From the NCBI GenBank assembly GCA_024226515.1, contig JAAELQ010000248.1:1-55764 (forward strand): DNA of 55,764 nt, read 5' to 3'. Position numbers and translations under genes: made by a program. Positions 52,926 to 55,764 of this stretch are shown here, one piece after another (position 1 is the first letter of the stretch; each line of letters begins with the position of its first letter). The notes beneath the pieces were generated by a model that saw only the letters and a program-made list of their open reading frames with translations, was not told the origin of the DNA and searched no databases. Source of the DNA: a bacterium. GTDB taxonomy: Bacteria > Acidobacteriota > Polarisedimenticolia > Polarisedimenticolales > Polarisedimenticolaceae.

Positions 52926-53091
52926 CATAGTTCATCTCGAAAATAGCGGGAAATGTGGCCCTGATCTAGTTGAAGAAGTAGGCACCGATGAGAAGCGAGG
53001 AAACGTGGCACGTCGCTTCTCGACTTACTGCCTGGCGTACGAATCGGGAACGCCCGCGAGACAATTGCTCAAGGCAGTACTAGACACGTTT

Positions 53092-53985
53092 TTACGACCA
53101 ACTCAGTAGAAGTCGGTCAGAAACCACCTCAGATTCGAGGCTTTTCCCTTCCATCTGAAACCGCTTGAGCATGCTGCGCCCACAGTTTACCGCCAAGGCG
53201 CGCTCAAAAAGGCCATCCTCCGGGAGCGGAATGTCGCAGGCCTTGGTTCCCGATTTCTTGTGGCCGTCAATCGATAGGGCGATGTATGCACCGCGTGCCT
53301 TGGCGCTGCTGATCGCCTTGTAGAGCCGTTCAAGGGAGAATGATTGCGCACCGTAAAGAATCGACTGCGTGTCGTAGTAGGGTGGGTCGCAGTAGACAAC
53401 GTCGCCTTCTTGGGCAAGGTCAATGGTCGCCTCGAAATCACTATGTACAAATGTGGCACCGGCCAAGCGCTCTCTCCACAGGTCAACACGCATCTTCATA
53501 GATGCGGGTGATATTGGAGCGTGCACTCCGATTGGAGTGCTGATGTAGCCGTCCTTACGGAAGCGGATCACTCCTCCGTAACACGATCGCGAAAGGAAGA
53601 CTAGATCCGCGGCGTTCGCCTTTTTCGAATAGCGAGCCTGGATCTTCCGGTAAGTAGCGTTCCTGTCCTTCTGGAAGTCCGTCCAGCGGGTTTCGTACCA
53701 ACGAAGCAACTTCCTTGGATCATCGAGCAAAGTCTGGAAGATCTGGACAAGGGGCTCAAGGACATCGGACCCCACTGCCTTTTCTGGAGCGAGCGTAGCC
53801 AGAACAGCGCCCGTGCCAAGAAACGGCTCGTAGTAAGTGCCAAAGTCCGCGGGGAAGTACGAGATTATCTCATGTGCGAACCGCTGTTTGTTCCCAACCC
53901 ACTTGAGGAGCTGGCTCTTGAACGGAGGGACCTGGTTTCGTGGTCTCTCGATCGCCTTGGTGAACAGCCGTGATTGCGTCAACAC
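53092..53985 (-). CDS. D12-class adenine-specific DNA methyltransferase
   Basis: The 297-residue protein has LLKWVGNK (26-33), motif I EPFLGTGAV (about 53-61) with SAM-binding glycines, and motif IV DPPYYDT (200-206), in the Dam/DpnM-like alpha-group order. LSIDGHKKSG follows motif IV. It should methylate N6 of adenine and protect against the nuclease encoded upstream. The promoter region contains the palindromic operator at 54001-54023. Lower GC than genes to its left suggests acquisition. The ending RLLLSWS is natural. Confidence 0.93.
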   Translation of the reverse strand: MLTQSRLFTKAIERPRNQVPPFKSQLLKWVGNKQRFAHEIISYFPADFGTYYEPFLGTGAVLATLAPEKAVGSDVLEPLVQIFQTLLDDPRKLLRWYETRWTDFQKDRNATYRKIQARYSKKANAADLVFLSRSCYGGVIRFRKDGYISTPIGVHAPISPASMKMRVDLWRERLAGATFVHSDFEATIDLAQEGDVVYCDPPYYDTQSILYGAQSFSLERLYKAISSAKARGAYIALSIDGHKKSGTKACDIPLPEDGLFERALAVNCGRSMLKRFQMEGKSLESEVVSDRLLLSWS

Positions 53986-54000
53986 GAAACCTCAGCAGTA

Positions 54001-54023
54001 CAATATCCCAGGATGGGATATTG
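54001..54023. promoter_or_regulatory. palindromic operator before the methyltransferase gene
   Basis: CAATATCCCA-GGA-TGGGATATTG is a perfect 10-bp inverted repeat. On the minus strand it sits between TTGCAG (-35-like) and TATTGT (-10-like), 16-38 bases before the methyltransferase ATG. Its half site ATATCCCA also heads the tandem repeats at the XRE gene, so the control protein probably binds both. Confidence 0.7.
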
Positions 54024-54031
54024 CTGCAATC

Positions 54032-54520
54032 TTACAGCCATTCCTGGACTATTTCCGGCCATCGTGTGATTACCTCGCGACCAAAAACCACCTCATCGAC
54101 CAACCCCATGTGCAGCATGTCGACGATCCGACAAAGGTACGAGCGTCCGCAATCCCACCAAGTAAAACGGTCGTCCACGATCAAGTAGTGAAGTACCTTT
54201 CTTCCCTCAGTGGCCTTGAGCTCCGCGAGCTCGTGACCGTCGAGCATCGTCTCGTAGACGCCATCCGCGACCCGGCTACCAAAAGTCTTAGTGCCGTAAT
54301 ACTCCTTGACCTCCCACACCGCACGGGGGTTTCGAATGTCGGGATATGCGCCGTCCATCCATCGGGAGAACGTGCGCAACAACGTTCCGCCATCGGTAAC
54401 CACGGTTAGGCCTCGTGGATTGTCGGCGAAACCGCGGCCGTCTAGCTCCCGTTCGGTCAGCATGTTGACCATGCCAACCATATAGGCGTGGTGCCGTTTT
54501 TCCTTCCTCTGCTTGTTCAT
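54032..54520 (-). CDS. probable restriction endonuclease subunit, PD-(D/E)xK type
   Basis: The 162-residue protein contains PDIRNPRAVWEVKEYYGTKTF with P60-D61 and E70-x-K72, the spacing of a PD-(D/E)xK nuclease core, and then SRVADGVYETMLDGHEL. Its ATG overlaps the stop of the upstream 119-residue gene, and the methyltransferase follows 46 bp later. I infer that it is the cutting component of the R-M system, perhaps with the small upstream protein as DNA-recognition partner. No named enzyme is recognised. Confidence 0.68.
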   Translation of the reverse strand: MNKQRKEKRHHAYMVGMVNMLTERELDGRGFADNPRGLTVVTDGGTLLRTFSRWMDGAYPDIRNPRAVWEVKEYYGTKTFGSRVADGVYETMLDGHELAELKATEGRKVLHYLIVDDRFTWWDCGRSYLCRIVDMLHMGLVDEVVFGREVITRWPEIVQEWL

Positions 54521-54876
54521 GGGAAGGGCGCACCCGGATTGAGTTCGGTTCTAAGTCGCTCGAATTCAACGGCTGCCTCTGCACGATCCATGAGAAACGG
54601 CGCAACACCGTCCTCTAGAAGTCTACGTCTCTCGTTGAGGTACGCTAAGAGTTGTTTCCCATACACCGTTACGGATCCACTACCGGAAGTGACGATGTTA
54701 TCGTGATCGAGTTCTAGCTCTTCGAGGCAACGCACGATCTCATCTATCGTGTAACCGCGAAGGCGCTTCGGCTGCCCTTTCTTCGCTCGCACCGAGTAGC
54801 CGAGCCGCTCCGAGACCAACCGGACATGAGCCCAGAATCGCGGGTCCAGGCCGCCGAACTGCGGAAGGGGCCTCAC
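54517..54876 (-). CDS. small R-M-associated protein, possible endonuclease partner
   Basis: The 119-residue protein (MRPLPQFGGLDPRFWAHVRLVSERLGYSVR...) has a basic helical N-terminus and the segment RLRGYTIDEIVRCLEELELDHD, and ends ELNPGAPFP. Both ends overlap neighbouring genes (ATGA at 54873 and at 54517), so it is tightly coupled to the XRE and PD-(D/E)xK genes. It may be the recognition or N-terminal half of a split restriction enzyme. The coupling looks designed and does not look like a frameshift. Confidence 0.6.
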   Translation of the reverse strand: MRPLPQFGGLDPRFWAHVRLVSERLGYSVRAKKGQPKRLRGYTIDEIVRCLEELELDHDNIVTSGSGSVTVYGKQLLAYLNERRRLLEDGVAPFLMDRAEAAVEFERLRTELNPGAPFP

Positions 54877-55112
54877 TCGTCTTCCTGGTCTTCAGGTAGG
54901 AAGTAGGTGACCGGTCTCCCGTAGAGTACTGCGAACGCCTTGAGTTCCACGGCGTCAACGCGCCGCTCACCTGATTCGCACTTGGAGACGAAGGACTGCG
55001 GCTGTTCAAGTTCCTCTGCAACTTCAACCTGGGTAAGTTTGGCCTCGCGCCGTGCTTTGCGAAGGCGCTCCAGGAAACGCCTGTAGCGCGACGTGTGGAC
55101 CGAGCTGCTCAC
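54873..55112 (-). CDS. XRE-family control protein of the R-M system
   Basis: From GTG 55112 the protein has about 79 residues: YRRFLERLRKARREAKLTQVEVAEELEQPQSFVSKCESGERRVDAVELKAFAVLYGRPVTYFLPE, a classic lambda-repressor/Xre HTH. An in-frame extension to ATG 55220 would translate the tandem operator repeats (FWSIPFWDIPFWDI), so it is unlikely. GAGGAGG lies 12 bases before the chosen start; GTG 55133 is the alternative. It is the first gene of the R-M run and probably times nuclease and methyltransferase expression. Confidence 0.85.
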   Translation of the reverse strand: MSSSVHTSRYRRFLERLRKARREAKLTQVEVAEELEQPQSFVSKCESGERRVDAVELKAFAVLYGRPVTYFLPEDQEDE

Positions 55113-55149
55113 AGATTCGACCGACCTCCTCACAAAGGAGCGGCACGAT

Positions 55150-55201
55150 ATATCCCAAAACGGAATATCCCAAAACGGAATACTCCAAAATCGAATACCC
55201 A
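55150..55201. repeat. 15-bp tandem operator repeats before the control gene
   Basis: Two exact copies of ATATCCCAAAACGGA (55150-55179), a diverged third (55180-55194) and half of a fourth lie 38-89 bases upstream of the control-protein start. The period of 15 bp and the shared ATATCCCA half site suggest cooperative binding by the XRE protein. Confidence 0.75.
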
Positions 55202-55764
55202 GTAGCACTACTTCGGTCACCGCTCGACGGAGTGCGCTGCGGCACTCGGTCGGCGTGCCGCAATTGTCGAGGAGCCTAGTTGTTCCAGGGCCTGCGCAAC
55301 CTACTGCTCCCTAGAGGTCTTCAAGCTCGGCACCGTGGTCACGCGCTGTGAGATGAAGCGTCTAGCGCACATCGTTCCGTAGGATGCGGTCGACCGCCCG
55401 GGGCAGAATCGGGCGCCCCCCCTTCTCGCCGCCGTGAACCCTGGCGGGGAGAGAGATTAGACTGTGGTGTCGTCCCCGTTGCTGGCGGCTTCGAGGTAGC
55501 CTTGGTCCGCGTGGGGGTCTCGGCACCGAATCGAACGCTTGTTGCTGGCCACCTCTCTTCCGGCAGCCGAACGCTGGGTAGCCAATCCGACGCCCTGACT
55601 GGGCCGGTTCGAGAGAGAACTGCTTCGGAGCCTGAGTGCAGTCACCGAACTCGACTGTCTAAGCAGGCAACGGCAATGCCAAGCCGGCGAACCAGTCGCG
55701 CCCCTTTCCAGGGCCGAAACGACCGCGCTGTTCACTCATGAACCACGAGTTCAGGCACCGTTAA
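55202..55764. other. right-end region without recognisable gene
   Basis: About 560 bases with several short open frames on both strands but no recognisable domain, start signal or codon pattern. The longest (92 codons, minus, 55457-55735) has Ser/Arg-rich composition typical of a random frame. No tRNA, tmRNA or terminator was identified. Confidence 0.5.

Noticed and set aside
52759..53109. Plus-strand 116-codon frame between the GGDEF-PilZ and methyltransferase genes
   Set aside because: It starts inside the GGDEF-PilZ gene, crosses its terminator and has no recognisable domain.
55457..55741. Small frames on both strands at the right end
   Set aside because: Low-information composition, no start signals, mutually overlapping and no recognised family.

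Overview
The window comes from a high-GC bacterium. The codon positions are strongly G/C-rich across about 1-52,900, and the gene set is that of a diderm with many secreted and surface proteins: signal peptides, lipoboxes, FG-GAP/ASPIC proteins, a predicted outer-membrane barrel, DUF4252 and FecR-type proteins, and sigma-54 and ECF control. This fits an uncultured Acidobacteriota- or Myxococcota-like lineage, but no rRNA or other phylogenetic marker fixes the taxon. The last 2.8 kb is visibly lower in GC and carries a restriction-modification module, so it was probably acquired.

Region by region. (1) 1-4,025, minus strand: a diversity-generating retroelement (DGR). It has a DUF1566/Lcl-type target protein with a 3' variable repeat, a MutS-domain-I-like accessory gene, a broken avd gene, an adenine-rich template repeat and a reverse transcriptase cut by the window edge. 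TR and VR align over 149 bp with 18 differences, and all 18 fall on template adenines. A discoidin-like surface protein lies 29 bp upstream of the target. (2) 4,143-5,363: an Rrf2 regulator, a GIY-YIG protein, and a scrap zone with a perfect REP palindrome, two tmRNA-3'-end-like fragments and a protein-kinase remnant. (3) 5,364-15,371: a giant secreted subtilisin-like protein, split by one frameshift, reading away from a near-consensus sigma-54 promoter, with a divergent GAF/sigma-54 activator. (4) 15,398-20,000: an ECF sigma/anti-sigma/DUF4252 operon, a barrel-like secreted protein, a HAD hydrolase, a zinc-ribbon protein and a nitrilase. (5) 20,092-27,058: an ECF sigma factor, a giant FecR/anti-sigma fusion, and two ABC ATPase/permease pairs in one tight run. 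(6) 27,071-38,712: a REP-like element, a prolyl oligopeptidase, a second subtilase with FG-GAP repeats, a purple-acid-phosphatase-like protein, TPR, DUF4126 and CBS proteins. (7) 38,861-44,858: a PcnB-like nucleotidyltransferase with an RGG-rich tail, and a molybdenum hydroxylase operon carrying the 4Fe-4S loop typical of 4-hydroxybenzoyl-CoA reductase. (8) 44,855-52,925: a TPR/ASPIC lipoprotein pair, a secreted P-domain protein with tandem terminators, and a PAS-GGDEF-PilZ protein. (9) 53,092-55,201: a D12-type adenine methyltransferase, two small overlapping genes (one with a PD-(D/E)xK-like motif) and an XRE control protein, with a shared GGGATAT operator motif.

The most notable system is the DGR. 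It diversifies the lectin-like C-terminus of a secreted protein, carries a MutS-like partner, and has short palindromic repeats inserted in its avd gene. Three secreted proteins of the window also share a C-terminal module of about 100 residues that may be a sorting or anchoring tag. Frame calls and motifs were read by eye; no database or structure search was run.
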